From Actinomycetales bacterium JB111 (GTDB taxonomy: Bacteria; Actinomycetota; Actinomycetes; Actinomycetales; Actinomycetaceae), in NCBI GenBank assembly GCA_900163555.1, contig FUHX01000081.1, positions 1 to 62,525 on the forward strand: DNA of 62,525 bases, written 5' to 3'. Positions 34,609 to 43,470 of this stretch are shown here, one piece after another. The notes under the pieces were generated by a model, which worked only from the letters and a program-made list of their open reading frames with translations, did no database searches and was not told the DNA's origin. The position numbers and the translations under genes are program-made. Position 1 is the stretch's first letter. The number at the start of each line of letters is the position of its first letter.

Positions 34609-37600
34609 ATGAGCGAGAATCCCGAGACCGAAGCAACGACCGAGCAGGCCGCCGAGAAGCCGACGACGCGTCGCCGCGGCTCGCGCCGCGCCACCGCGCC
34701 GGCCGCGGCCCCCGAGCACACGGCCGCCGACGCCGCAGCGAGCAGCCCCGCGGGCGACACCGACGACGACGTGGCGGCGACCGGAGAGGTGCCCGACCTG
34801 AGCGCCGACCTCGCCGCACTGAGCGAGTCGAAGACCTCCGCCCCGACCGCCAGGAGCCGCAGCCGCCGCGCGACGGGCACGAAGCGCGCGTCCGCACCGG
34901 CCGCCACACCCGCCGCCGCGGACGCCGGGTCCGACGCCGACGGCGCGGAGAAGGTGGAGGACAAGGAGACCGGGGCCCCGGCGTCCCGCCGCAGCGCACC
35001 GGCCGCCCGCCGGGCCTCGCGCCGCGCGACCGCCCCCACCCGCGAGCCCGACCAGGCGCTCGACGTCCTCGCCGCCCTCGGGGCCGGCGACATCTCCGGC
35101 TCCGGAGCCGCCGACGACGGCGACGACGAGACGCCCGACGAGGCCGCCACGGACGGGGCCACGACGAACGAGACGACGGACGCCACCCGGGCCGACGACG
35201 CGCAGGCGACCGACGCCGACGCGACCGACCAGGACGACGCCGACGAGGACGAGGACGCGATTGAGGAGGCGTCGGACGACGACTCCTCGCCCCGGCTGCC
35301 CGCGTCCGCGCTCCTCTTCCAGGCGCCCGACCTGGCGAGCTCCCGGCCCCGCCGCCGCGCGGTCGCCGCCGCGGGCTCCCCGGAGCTCCGCTTCGGCGCG
35401 CCCGCCGCGTCGGACAACGACGCCCCGGCCACGGATCGGTCGGACGCCCGGTCCGCCTCGACCGACTCGGACCCCGACGACGCCGAGGAGACCCCCCAGC
35501 GCGGGGGCAGGTCCGGGGGCGGCAACCGCTCCGGACGCTCCCGCCGCGCCCGCACCGGCAGCCCCTCGGCCCCGCAGGGCTCGGGTGCTGAGGCGGACGA
35601 CACGAAGGACTCCGGCTCCGCCGATCCCGACAACGATGGTTCCGACGGCTCCGGCACGAGCGGATCGGGTTCGAGGGGCTCGGGCTCGCGGGGCTCGGGC
35701 AGGAACGGGTCGCGCGCGAAGAACGCCGACGACGACGCCTCGACGGACGCGGACGCGTCCGACGACACCGATTCCGACGACTCCGGCTCCGACGACGAGT
35801 CGGGCGAGGGCCAGGGCGGCGGCCGCAAGCGCCGCCGTCGCGGGGGCCGCGGACGCCGCAACCGCTCCGGCCAGCGCTCGGACGACGGCGACGGCTCGAA
35901 CGACAACGACGGCTCGGACGACGGCGACGACGCCGCGTCCGGGGACAGGCCCGGGTCCGACCGGTCCGACGACTCGTCGTCGGACGACAACGGCAGCCAC
36001 GACGACAACGGCAACGGTGACGACTCCGGCGACGACCAGGGGTCGTCGCGCCGCCGTCGCCGGCGTCGCCGCGGGGGCGGCAACGGCCCCGAGGTGGATG
36101 ACGGCGCCGCGCGTGCCCGCGACGAGGTCACCGCGCTCAAGGGCTCCACGCGCCTCGAGGCCAAGCGTCAGCGTCGCCGCGAGGGCCGCGACGCCGGCCG
36201 ACGCCGCACCACCATCAGCGAGTCGGAGTTCCTCGCCCGCCGCGAGTCCGTCGAGCGCCGCATGCTCGTCCGCGAGCGCGACGGCCTCAACCAGATCGCG
36301 GTCCTCGAGGACGGCGTCCTGGTCGAGCACTACGTCGCCCGCCACACGCAGACCTCGATGGTCGGCAACGTCTACCTGGGCCGCGTCCAGAACGTGCTGC
36401 CCTCGATGGAGGCCGCGTTCGTCGACATCGGCAAGGGCCGCAACGCCGTGCTGTACGCCGGTGAGGTCAACTGGGCGGCCGCAGGCATGTCCGGCCAGCC
36501 CCGGAAGATCGAGCAGGCACTGAAGTCCGGCGACCACGTGCTCGTCCAGGTCACGAAGGACCCGATCGGCCACAAGGGCGCCCGCCTGACCTCCCAGATC
36601 ACGCTGGCCGGACGCCACCTCGTGTTCGTCCCGTCCGGCTCGATGACCGGCATCTCCCGCAAGCTCCCCGAGAGCGAGCGGAGCCGGCTGAAGAACATCC
36701 TCAAGGAGATCGTCCCGTCCGGCTCCGGCGTCATCGTGCGCACGGCGGCCGAGGGCGCGTCCGAGCAGCAGCTGAAGGACGACGTCGACCGCCTCACCAA
36801 GATCTGGGCGGACATCGAGAAGAAGTCCGGCTCCGGCGCGAAGGCCCCGGTGCTCCTCAAGGGCGAGCCCGAGCTCGCCGTCCGGGTGGTGCGCGACGTC
36901 TTCAACGAGGACTTCCGCTCGCTGACCGTCCAGGGCGACACCGCCTGGACGACCATCAACGGCTACGTCACCGACCTGGCCCCCGACCTCGCCGACCGCG
37001 TCGAGCACTGGACCGAGCCCGGCGACCTGTTCGCCGCCCACCGCGTCGACGAGCAGCTCGCCAAGGGCATGGACCGCAAGGTCTGGCTGCCGTCGGGCGG
37101 CTCGCTCGTCATCGACCGCACCGAGGCGATGACGGTCGTCGACGTCAACACAGGCAAGTTCACCGGCTCCGGCGGGACGCTCGAGGAGACGGTCACCAAG
37201 AACAACCTCGAGGCGGCCGAGGAGATCGTCCGGCAGCTGAGGCTCCGGGACATCGGCGGCATCATCGTCATCGACTTCATCGACATGGTGCTCCCGCAGA
37301 ACCGGGACCTCGTGGTGCGCAGGCTGCTCGAGTGCCTCGGCCGCGACCGGACGCGCCACCAGGTCGCCGAGGTCACGAGCCTCGGCCTCGTGCAGATGAC
37401 CCGCAAGCGGGTCGGCCAGGGACTCGTTGAGGCGTTCTCCACGCCCTGCGAGCACTGCCACGGGCGCGGGTTCATCGTCCACGACCACCCGATCGAGCGG
37501 TCCGACGCCGCCGAGGCCCAGATCGCCGACAGCTCCGAGCAGTCCGGTGGCCGCGGCAAGCGTCGCGGGGGACGCGGGCGCTCGGGCAGCTCGAACGGCT

Positions 37601-38796
37601 CGGGCGACGGCTCGAAGAGCTCGGGCTCCGCGCAGCAGGCCGAGCAGACCGACTCCGCGCCGAAGGCCGAGCCGGACCGCGAGGCCGTCCGTGCCACGCT
37701 GGCGCAGATCGCGTCCGCCGCGCAGGCGGCGCACGGGCGCTCCGACGACGACGGCCAGGCCACCGACGCCGGCTCGCCGTCCGTGGCGGCCGGGTCCGCG
37801 GACCAGGACGCCTCGGGCGCGGACGGTCAGACGGCTGCGTCCTCGAACACTGCGGACTCTTCAGCAGCGACCGATGCGCCGGCGACCGAGTCCGCAGGCG
37901 ACACCGACGGCGCCCAGCCGACGACGACGCGAGGCTCCGGGCGCAAGCGCTCCGGCTCCCGGCGCGCCACGAGCTCGGGCAGCGCGCGTGCGGCGGCGGA
38001 CGCCTCCGCCGCGGAGACGCCGGCCGAGGGCGCCGCTGCGACGGAGTCGACGGCCGACTCGGAGTCGAAGGACGGGGCGGCAAGCACGGCCGACTCGAAG
38101 CCCGACGCGGATGCGGCGTCCCCGGCTGAGGCCGAGACGGCGACCGGGGCCGACGCGACGACCAGTTCCGACGCGACGGCCGAGCCGGAGACGGCAGCGG
38201 GGGAGGCCGCGGAGGAGGACGCCCCGAAGCGCAAGCCCGCGCAGCGGCGCGCATCCACGCGGCGCGCCACCTCCACCCGCTCGACCTCGTCGAAGTCCGC
38301 CGCGAAGGCGGCGGGCGCCGCCGACGCGGCCGGCGAGGAGGTCTCGTCGGCCGGTGAGGCGTCGTCGGCCGGTGAGGCGTCGTCGAACGGCGACGCGGCC
38401 ACCGCGAGCACCGACGCCGAGACCGGCGAGGCCGAGGCCGCGACCGGCGAGGCGGAGGCGACGGCACCGGCCAAGCCGGCGCGCGCCCCGCGCAAGCGGG
38501 CGACCTCGTCCCGCTCGACCAAGGCGACCGCCGCGGCGAAGTCGAAGGCGGAGCCGGCGAACGGCGAGACGCCCGCCGGATCGTCGGACGCAGGGTCGTC
38601 GGACACCGGTTCGAATGACACCGGATCCACGGACACGGCATCGACCACCACCGACGCGACGACCGAGGCTCCCGCCGGCGACCAGCCGGCCGGGTCCGCG
38701 GACGCGTCGTCGGAGGGCGCCGAGCCGAAGCCGGCCACCCGCCCGCGGCGCTCGCGCCGCGCGACGGCACCGGCCGCCACGGCCGAGGGCGAGTAG
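34609..38796 (+). CDS. rne: Ribonuclease E/G with long disordered arms
   Basis: A 1395-residue RNase E/G family endonuclease. Residues 1 to about 540 are low-complexity Asp/Ser/Gly/Ala sequence with Arg-rich islands. The catalytic core (about 545-965) has the S1-like GNVYLGRVQNVLPSMEAAF, the magnesium-site VVDVNTG and VIDFIDM, and the zinc-link CEHCHGRG (Cys947, Cys950). The last 430 residues are again disordered. Short basic motifs of the type SRRAT recur in both arms (near residues 25, 86, 138 and several times to the end, last RRSRRATAPA), probably RNA- or partner-binding sites of a degradosome scaffold. ATG 34609 follows GGAAGGA. rplU-rpmA-obg lie downstream as in many actinobacteria. Confidence 0.93.
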   Translation: MSENPETEATTEQAAEKPTTRRRGSRRATAPAAAPEHTAADAAASSPAGDTDDDVAATGEVPDLSADLAALSESKTSAPTARSRSRRATGTKRASAPAATPAAADAGSDADGAEKVEDKETGAPASRRSAPAARRASRRATAPTREPDQALDVLAALGAGDISGSGAADDGDDETPDEAATDGATTNETTDATRADDAQATDADATDQDDADEDEDAIEEASDDDSSPRLPASALLFQAPDLASSRPRRRAVAAAGSPELRFGAPAASDNDAPATDRSDARSASTDSDPDDAEETPQRGGRSGGGNRSGRSRRARTGSPSAPQGSGAEADDTKDSGSADPDNDGSDGSGTSGSGSRGSGSRGSGRNGSRAKNADDDASTDADASDDTDSDDSGSDDESGEGQGGGRKRRRRGGRGRRNRSGQRSDDGDGSNDNDGSDDGDDAASGDRPGSDRSDDSSSDDNGSHDDNGNGDDSGDDQGSSRRRRRRRRGGGNGPEVDDGAARARDEVTALKGSTRLEAKRQRRREGRDAGRRRTTISESEFLARRESVERRMLVRERDGLNQIAVLEDGVLVEHYVARHTQTSMVGNVYLGRVQNVLPSMEAAFVDIGKGRNAVLYAGEVNWAAAGMSGQPRKIEQALKSGDHVLVQVTKDPIGHKGARLTSQITLAGRHLVFVPSGSMTGISRKLPESERSRLKNILKEIVPSGSGVIVRTAAEGASEQQLKDDVDRLTKIWADIEKKSGSGAKAPVLLKGEPELAVRVVRDVFNEDFRSLTVQGDTAWTTINGYVTDLAPDLADRVEHWTEPGDLFAAHRVDEQLAKGMDRKVWLPSGGSLVIDRTEAMTVVDVNTGKFTGSGGTLEETVTKNNLEAAEEIVRQLRLRDIGGIIVIDFIDMVLPQNRDLVVRRLLECLGRDRTRHQVAEVTSLGLVQMTRKRVGQGLVEAFSTPCEHCHGRGFIVHDHPIERSDAAEAQIADSSEQSGGRGKRRGGRGRSGSSNGSGDGSKSSGSAQQAEQTDSAPKAEPDREAVRATLAQIASAAQAAHGRSDDDGQATDAGSPSVAAGSADQDASGADGQTAASSNTADSSAATDAPATESAGDTDGAQPTTTRGSGRKRSGSRRATSSGSARAAADASAAETPAEGAAATESTADSESKDGAASTADSKPDADAASPAEAETATGADATTSSDATAEPETAAGEAAEEDAPKRKPAQRRASTRRATSTRSTSSKSAAKAAGAADAAGEEVSSAGEASSAGEASSNGDAATASTDAETGEAEAATGEAEATAPAKPARAPRKRATSSRSTKATAAAKSKAEPANGETPAGSSDAGSSDTGSNDTGSTDTASTTTDATTEAPAGDQPAGSADASSEGAEPKPATRPRRSRRATAPAATAEGE
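38344..38397 (+). repeat. 18-base tandem repeat in rne tail
   Basis: Two identical 18-base units (38344-38361, 38362-38379) and a third diverged unit (38380-38397) encode SSAGEA, SSAGEA and SSNGDA in the disordered C-terminal arm of RNase E. They are in frame and so change only tail length. Confidence 0.85.
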
Positions 38797-38812
38797 CCGA
38801 GGCCAAGTAGCC
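38782..38812 (+). repeat. Imperfect duplication of rne stop context
   Basis: The 17 bases containing the rne TAG (38782-38798) recur with two mismatches at 38796-38812, a period of 14, giving a second TAG beyond the gene end. It resembles the other stop-codon duplications in this window but is weaker. Confidence 0.45.
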
Positions 38813-38852
38813 CGGCGGCGCCGAGATCACTCGGCGTCCGGGGCGGAACGAA

Positions 38853-38890
38853 CGGGTGGGGCGCGTGCCGAAGGGCACGCGCCCCACCCG
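38853..38890. terminator. Bidirectional terminator between rne and DUF4921 gene
   Basis: Perfect 17-base arms, 38853-38869 and 38874-38890, with loop GAAG lie between the two converging genes. It can end both transcripts. Confidence 0.85.
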
Positions 38891-38893
38891 TCT

Positions 38894-38927
38894 CTACCCG
38901 AGGCGCGGGTCTACCCGAGGCGCGGGT
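38894..38927. repeat. Perfect 17-base tandem repeat at DUF4921 stop
   Basis: CTACCCGAGGCGCGGGT occurs twice back to back, 38894-38910 and 38911-38927. The second copy holds the last codons and TAG stop of the DUF4921 gene (minus strand); the first copy repeats the same codons and stop just beyond the gene. Confidence 0.93.
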
Positions 38928-40248
38928 TGTACAGCAACGGGTTCGGCCGGCAGTGCGCCTCGGTGGCGATGCGCATCCCCGCGGCGACGCGTCCCTCGTC
39001 CCGCAGGGCGAACAGGCGGTCGACCACGCGGTCCCGCAGCGTCCACGGGTCGATGGTGTTGAGGTAGATCTTCGTGCCGCCCTCGAACCCCGCGAGCGTG
39101 GAGACGCGCCACTTGAGCACGATCCGCCACGGCATCGGCTCGTCCACGTCGGCCGCCTGGTGGTGCCACTCCTCGTTCGAGGGGACGAGCGGCCCGGTGG
39201 CCGCGTGGCAGGCGTGCACGAGGTCGGAGACGGCCCGCAGCTCGGCGGCCGAGTGCTCCCACGGCTTCGTCGAGGCGGACCGGGAGTAGATCTCGAGCGT
39301 GGGGTATCGGTGGCCGAAGCCGGCGAACGCGATCGCGTGGTCGTTCTCCGCGACCACGAGGTTCTGGTACTGCGCGTAGTTGACGGCCGCCTCGTTGAAC
39401 AGGTTCGGGTTGGCGCGCAGCCGGGCGAGCTCGACCTCGGCCTGGACGCCCCGCTCGTCGATGGCCACGAGCTGCTTGTGCAGGTGGTCGAAGGACGCGC
39501 CGGCGGGGCGCAGCCAGTTCTGGAAGACCGCGACGTACCGCGCGTAGCGGTTCGCCGCGTACAGGTCGGCCATCGCCGCCACGGTGAAGGACAGGTACCG
39601 CGCGTGCTCCTCCGGAGTGAGCGTGCCCGACCCCGCGAGGTCGGCATCCGTCTCGGCGCCGTCGGTGAAGTGCCGGCGGGCGACGACGACGTCGTGGCCG
39701 CCCGCGAAGAAGCCGCGGGCGAGCTCCTCGCGCTCGGCGTCGCCGAGCGCGTCCCACGTGGTGTCCGGGTCGCCGGACGCCCGCAGCTTCTGGGTGACGA
39801 CCCCGGCCACGTGCTCCCGGCCCGCCTCGGTGGCGAGGTAGGCGGACTGGCGGGCGGCGGCGTCGGCGGGCATCTCGTACCCGTAGTTCTTCCGCCAGTA
39901 GTCGAAGGAGAGGATCTCGAACAGGTTGGGGATGCGACGGAACTCCGCCACCGTCTCGTCCAGGTCCTCCGCAGGAAGGGCGGGCAGCGTGCGCCAGGCG
40001 TCGCCGTCGCGGACGAGCCGCGACTTCTCCGGCGGCGTGTCGAGGTAGCGCCTCTCGCAGAAGGCGCAGTGGGCGCCGTGCTTGGCGGGGTCCAGGGACT
40101 GCGGCGGGGTCGCCGGGCCGCCGATCGGCCGGTTGGCCCGGCCCGGCACCGTCCACACCTCCGTGCCGGTGATGGGGGAGACCTGCTTGACCGTGCCGTC
40201 GGCCATCGTGGTCAGGGGGGACGGGGCCGGCTCGTGCGGTGGCAGCAT
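38911..40248 (-). CDS. DUF4921 (GalT/HIT-like) protein
   Basis: A 445-residue protein resembling galactose-1-phosphate uridylyltransferase-like HIT-superfamily proteins annotated as DUF4921. A CAFCERRY zinc-like knuckle lies near residue 55, and SFDHLHKQLVA contains the HLH nucleotidyl-transfer motif, with a further HCRPNPLLYNP at the end. ATG 40248 is 6 bases after TAGCGT (40260-40255, minus strand), which supports a leaderless start; ATG 40206 is an alternative. It stands between rne and rplU, which are usually adjacent. The substrate is unknown. The 3' end carries the tandem stop duplication. Confidence 0.8.
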   Translation of the reverse strand: MLPPHEPAPSPLTTMADGTVKQVSPITGTEVWTVPGRANRPIGGPATPPQSLDPAKHGAHCAFCERRYLDTPPEKSRLVRDGDAWRTLPALPAEDLDETVAEFRRIPNLFEILSFDYWRKNYGYEMPADAAARQSAYLATEAGREHVAGVVTQKLRASGDPDTTWDALGDAEREELARGFFAGGHDVVVARRHFTDGAETDADLAGSGTLTPEEHARYLSFTVAAMADLYAANRYARYVAVFQNWLRPAGASFDHLHKQLVAIDERGVQAEVELARLRANPNLFNEAAVNYAQYQNLVVAENDHAIAFAGFGHRYPTLEIYSRSASTKPWEHSAAELRAVSDLVHACHAATGPLVPSNEEWHHQAADVDEPMPWRIVLKWRVSTLAGFEGGTKIYLNTIDPWTLRDRVVDRLFALRDEGRVAAGMRIATEAHCRPNPLLYNPRLG

Positions 40249-40327
40249 GGACCCACGCTAACGGCCGATCGGGCCGGGCCTGTGCGGGATCACACAGGGT
40301 GTCGGCGGGCTTCCGGGCCACTCAGCC

Positions 40328-40468
40328 TTGCCGGTGGGCGGGGCTCCCACGTAATCTTGGACGTCGGCGCGACTGCGCCGAGCAGGACGAACCCCTCAAC
40401 CCCTCGCGGGGCGAGGCATGTCCGCGCCGAGCGCGCGGATGCCCGGTTCGTGAAGGATTCGAGCAGAG
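40328..40468 (+). promoter_or_regulatory. rplU promoter and leader
   Basis: TTGCCG (40328-40333) and TAATCT (40352-40357) with an 18-base spacer form a good promoter. The leader of about 105 bases to the rplU ATG contains CCCCTCGCGGGGCGAGG-like stems near 40393-40415. L21 leaders that bind L21 are known in several bacteria; this could be one, but I cannot confirm the fold. Confidence 0.55.
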
Positions 40469-40786
40469 ATGAGTACCAACGTGGTCTACGCGATCGTCAA
40501 GGCCGGCGGCCGACAGGAGAAGGTGTCTGTCGGCGACGTCGTCGTCGTCAACAAGGTTGCCGGCAACCCCGGAGACTCCGTTGAGCTCACCCCGATCCTC
40601 CTGGTCGACGGCGACAAGGTCACCACGGCCGCCGAGGGCATCAAGGCCACGGTGACCGCCGAGATCGTCCGCGCCGAGAAGGGCCCGAAGATCTCGATCC
40701 TCCGCTACAAGAACAAGACTGGCTACAAGCGCCGCCAGGGCCACCGTCAGTCCCTGACCCGTCTCAAGGTCATCGGGATCAAGTGA
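40469..40786 (+). CDS. rplU: 50S ribosomal protein L21
   Basis: A 105-residue L21, binding 23S rRNA in the large subunit. The start [15 protein letters not shown] and the C-terminal [20 protein letters not shown] are typical. ATG 40469 follows AGCAGAG. rpmA comes 90 bases later, the conserved pair. Transcription begins at the promoter in the 220-base gap after the DUF4921 gene. Confidence 0.97.
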   Translation: MSTNVVYAIVKAGGRQEKVSVGDVVVVNKVAGNPGDSVELTPILLVDGDKVTTAAEGIKATVTAEIVRAEKGPKISILRYKNKTGYKRRQGHRQSLTRLKVIGIK

Positions 40787-40876
40787 CCCGCCGGTCCGGC
40801 CAGCCCCGGACCGACCGTACGATCGGCGCCTCGGCGCCTCGGCGCACAACCTTATTCAGCAGAGAGCAGGAATCGG

Positions 40877-41134
40877 ATGGCAACCAAGAAGGGCGCCAGT
40901 TCCACCCGGAACGGCCGCGACTCCACCGCCCAGCGACTGGGCGTCAAGCGCTTCGGCGGCCAGGTCGTCAAGGCCGGCGAGATCCTCGTCCGTCAGCGCG
41001 GGACCCGGTTCCACCCGGGCCTCGGCGTCGGCCGCGGCAAGGACGACACCCTCTTCGCGCTCGAGGCCGGTGCCGTGCAGTTCGGCCGCCGTCGCGACCG
41101 CCGCGTGGTGAACATCGTGCCGGTGGAGGCCTGA
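40877..41134 (+). CDS. rpmA: 50S ribosomal protein L27
   Basis: An 85-residue L27, whose N-terminal tail reaches the peptidyl transferase centre. It begins [16 protein letters not shown] and has [22 protein letters not shown] and [13 protein letters not shown], all typical; there is no N-terminal cleavage extension as in Firmicutes. The Shine-Dalgarno GAGCAGGAA precedes ATG 40877. A strong hairpin follows, so obg is at least partly separately transcribed. Confidence 0.97.
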   Translation: MATKKGASSTRNGRDSTAQRLGVKRFGGQVVKAGEILVRQRGTRFHPGLGVGRGKDDTLFALEAGAVQFGRRRDRRVVNIVPVEA

Positions 41135-41160
41135 GCCTCACCGGTAGGACCTTTTCGTGA

Positions 41161-41190
41161 AAGGGCGGACGGCGTGAGCCGTCCGCCCTT
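41161..41190 (+). terminator. Hairpin terminator between rpmA and obg
   Basis: Perfect 13-base arms 41161-41173 and 41178-41190 with a GTGA loop, starting 27 bases after the rpmA stop and beginning AAGGG/ending CCCTT. Confidence 0.88.
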
Positions 41191-41276
41191 CGCGCATGCG
41201 TGGGGACCACGCACGACGGCGGTGCGGCGTCTCAAGGGGGATCACCCCCACCGCACGAGACACCTGAGGAGAAACC

Positions 41277-42809
41277 ATGGCCAGCTTCGTCGACCGGGTC
41301 GTCCTGCATGCCGCGGGCGGCAACGGCGGGAACGGCGTGGCCTCCGTGCGCCGCGAGAAGTTCAAGCCGCTCGGCGGCCCCGACGGCGCGAACGGCGGCA
41401 ACGGCGGGGACGTCGTGCTCGTCGTCGACAGACAGGTGACCACCCTCATCGACTACCACCACTCGCCGCACCGCCGCGCCACCAACGGCGGCCAGGGCGC
41501 CGGCGACATGCGCCAGGGCGCCAACGGCGAGGACCTGGTCCTGCGGGTGCCGGACGGGACGGTGGTCTCCACCCAGGACGGCGAGGCGCTGGCCGACCTC
41601 GTCGGACACGGCACGCGCTACGTCATCGCCGCCGGCGGCCGAGGGGGACTGGGCAACGCCGCCCTCGCCTCCCCGAAGCGCAAGGCTCCCGGCTTCGCGC
41701 TCCTCGGCGAGGAGGGCGAGCAGCGGGACGTCGTGCTCGAGGTGAAGTCCGTGGCGGACGCGGCCCTCGTCGGCTTCCCGTCGGCCGGCAAGTCCTCCCT
41801 CATCGCGACGATCAGCGCCGCGCGCCCGAAGATCGCCGACTACCCGTTCACGACCCTCATCCCGAACCTCGGCGTGGTCATGGCCGGCGACGAGCGGTAC
41901 ACGGTCGCCGACGTCCCCGGGCTCATCCCGGGTGCGTCCGAGGGCAAGGGCCTCGGCCTGGAGTTCCTCCGCCACGTCGAGCGCTGCGCCGTGATCGTCC
42001 ACGTCCTCGACTGCGCCACGCTCGAGCCCGGGCGCGACCCGCTCAGCGACCTCGACATCATCGAGGCGGAGCTCGCCGCCTACGCCGAGCGCCTCGACGT
42101 CGCCGTCGACTCGGTGCCGCTCATGGAGCGCCCGCGCCTCGTCGTCCTCAACAAGATCGACGTGCCGGAGGCGCGCGAGCTCGCCGAGTTCGTCACCCCG
42201 GACCTCGAGGCCCGCGGCTACCGCGTGTTCGCCATCTCGACGGCGACCCACGAGGGCCTGCGGCCGCTCACCTTCGCGATCGGCGGGGTCGTGGCCGAGG
42301 CCCGCACGGTGGCCGCCGCGATCGAGGCGCCCCGCGTCATCGTCCGCCCGAAGGCCGTCGACGACGCCGGGTTCACGGTCACCAGGAAGAAGGGCCCCGA
42401 CGGCGTCTTCTACCAGGTCCGCGGCACCCGCCCCGAGCGGTGGGTCAAGCAGACGAACTTCGCGAACGACGAGGCCGTCGGCTACCTCGCCGACCGCCTC
42501 GATCGGCTCGGCGTCGAGCAGAGCCTGTTCAAGGCCGGCGCGAACGCGGGCGACACCGTGGTCATCGGCCCGGTGGACGGCGGAGTCATCTTCGACTGGG
42601 AACCCACGATGATGACGGGGGCCGAGCACCTCGGCCCGCGTGGCTCGGACCTGCGGCTCGAGGAGGGCCACCGCCCCACGCGCGCCGAGAAGCGCGAGCG
42701 CTTCCACGACGCGATGGACGCGAAGGCCGCGGCCCGCGAGGAGATGTGGACCGAGCGTGAGTCGGGCTACTGGACCGACGCGGCGGACGACGACCTCGAC
42801 GAGGTGTAG
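41277..42809 (+). CDS. obg: GTPase Obg/CgtA
   Basis: A 510-residue essential GTPase acting in 50S ribosome assembly and stress control. The glycine-rich Obg domain (residues 1-158, with [16 protein letters not shown] and [13 protein letters not shown]) is followed by the G domain: G1 [10 protein letters not shown]2 YPFTT, G3 [17 protein letters not shown]4 NKID. The OCT domain (about 345-430, from [15 protein letters not shown]) is present. A charged tail of about 75 residues ends it, common in actinobacteria. ATG 41277 follows GAGGAGAAA. Confidence 0.96.
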   Translation: MASFVDRVVLHAAGGNGGNGVASVRREKFKPLGGPDGANGGNGGDVVLVVDRQVTTLIDYHHSPHRRATNGGQGAGDMRQGANGEDLVLRVPDGTVVSTQDGEALADLVGHGTRYVIAAGGRGGLGNAALASPKRKAPGFALLGEEGEQRDVVLEVKSVADAALVGFPSAGKSSLIATISAARPKIADYPFTTLIPNLGVVMAGDERYTVADVPGLIPGASEGKGLGLEFLRHVERCAVIVHVLDCATLEPGRDPLSDLDIIEAELAAYAERLDVAVDSVPLMERPRLVVLNKIDVPEARELAEFVTPDLEARGYRVFAISTATHEGLRPLTFAIGGVVAEARTVAAAIEAPRVIVRPKAVDDAGFTVTRKKGPDGVFYQVRGTRPERWVKQTNFANDEAVGYLADRLDRLGVEQSLFKAGANAGDTVVIGPVDGGVIFDWEPTMMTGAEHLGPRGSDLRLEEGHRPTRAEKRERFHDAMDAKAAAREEMWTERESGYWTDAADDDLDEV

Positions 42810-42903
42810 GGGCCTCGGCCGGCGCGCGAAGCGTCGGCCCTCGACGCGCATGCCGTCGGCAGTTCGCCTGTAGTACTTCCGCCCGAGGCGGCAATGTAGG
42901 GGT

Positions 42904-43455
42904 ATGAGCGCGACGGAGCGGGTGATCGAGGAGGACGGCGAGAGGTCCGACGTCGGAGAACCGGTCGCGCGCTTCCGTTCCCTGTTCGACGACGCGTACG
43001 ACGACCTCACGCGGTTCGTCAGGCGCCGCGTGACCGAGTCCCATGCGGACGACGTCGTCTCCGAGACGTTCCTTGCCGCCTGGCGCCGACTGGGGGACGT
43101 CCCGCACCTGCTCGACGACGCCCGGGCTTGGCTCTTCGGCACGGCGCGCAACGTCATTCTCACCATGGACCGGGGACGGGTCCGCCAGGGCCGCCTCGCA
43201 CTGAAGGTCGCCGAGGAGCTGAACTCCGCCCCGCCGCCGGGCGGCCACGGCGAGGACCCCGCGCACACTGTTCCCTCGCGCGCGGATGTGGCAGGGGCGT
43301 TCGCGGCACTGTCCGACGCCGATGCAGAGGTCCTCTCGCTCGTCGCCTGGGACGGCCTGACCACGAAGGAGGCCGCCGGGGTCCTCGGGATCACGCCGAC
43401 GGCCTTCTCGGTGCGCCTCACCCGCGCGCCTGCGCGACCACCTCGACCCGCGTGA
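42904..43455 (+). CDS. ECF-type sigma factor, 3' end frameshifted
   Basis: A 183-residue sigma-70 family factor of the extracytoplasmic type. Region 2 is FDDAYDDLTRFVRRRVTESHADDVVSETFLAAWRR; region 4 is LSDADAEVLSLVAWDGLTTKEAAGVLGITPTAFSVRLTRA in two parts. After LTRA the frame reads PARPPRPA and stops. Shifting frame at the CGCGCG run near 43424-43430 gives LRDHLDPRDEGSAS ending in a TGA that overlaps the next ATG (ATGA), the usual sigma/anti-sigma junction. This suggests a small deletion or sequencing slip that changes only the last residues; function may remain. Confidence 0.82.
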   Translation: MSATERVIEEDGERSDVGEPVARFRSLFDDAYDDLTRFVRRRVTESHADDVVSETFLAAWRRLGDVPHLLDDARAWLFGTARNVILTMDRGRVRQGRLALKVAEELNSAPPPGGHGEDPAHTVPSRADVAGAFAALSDADAEVLSLVAWDGLTTKEAAGVLGITPTAFSVRLTRAPARPPRPA

Positions 43456-43470
43456 CGAAGGGAGTGCGTC

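Noticed and set aside
34270-37734. 1154-residue minus-strand frame opposite rne
   Set aside because: It mirrors the codon periodicity of rne, is almost all Gly/Arg/Val/Ala, and has no start signal.
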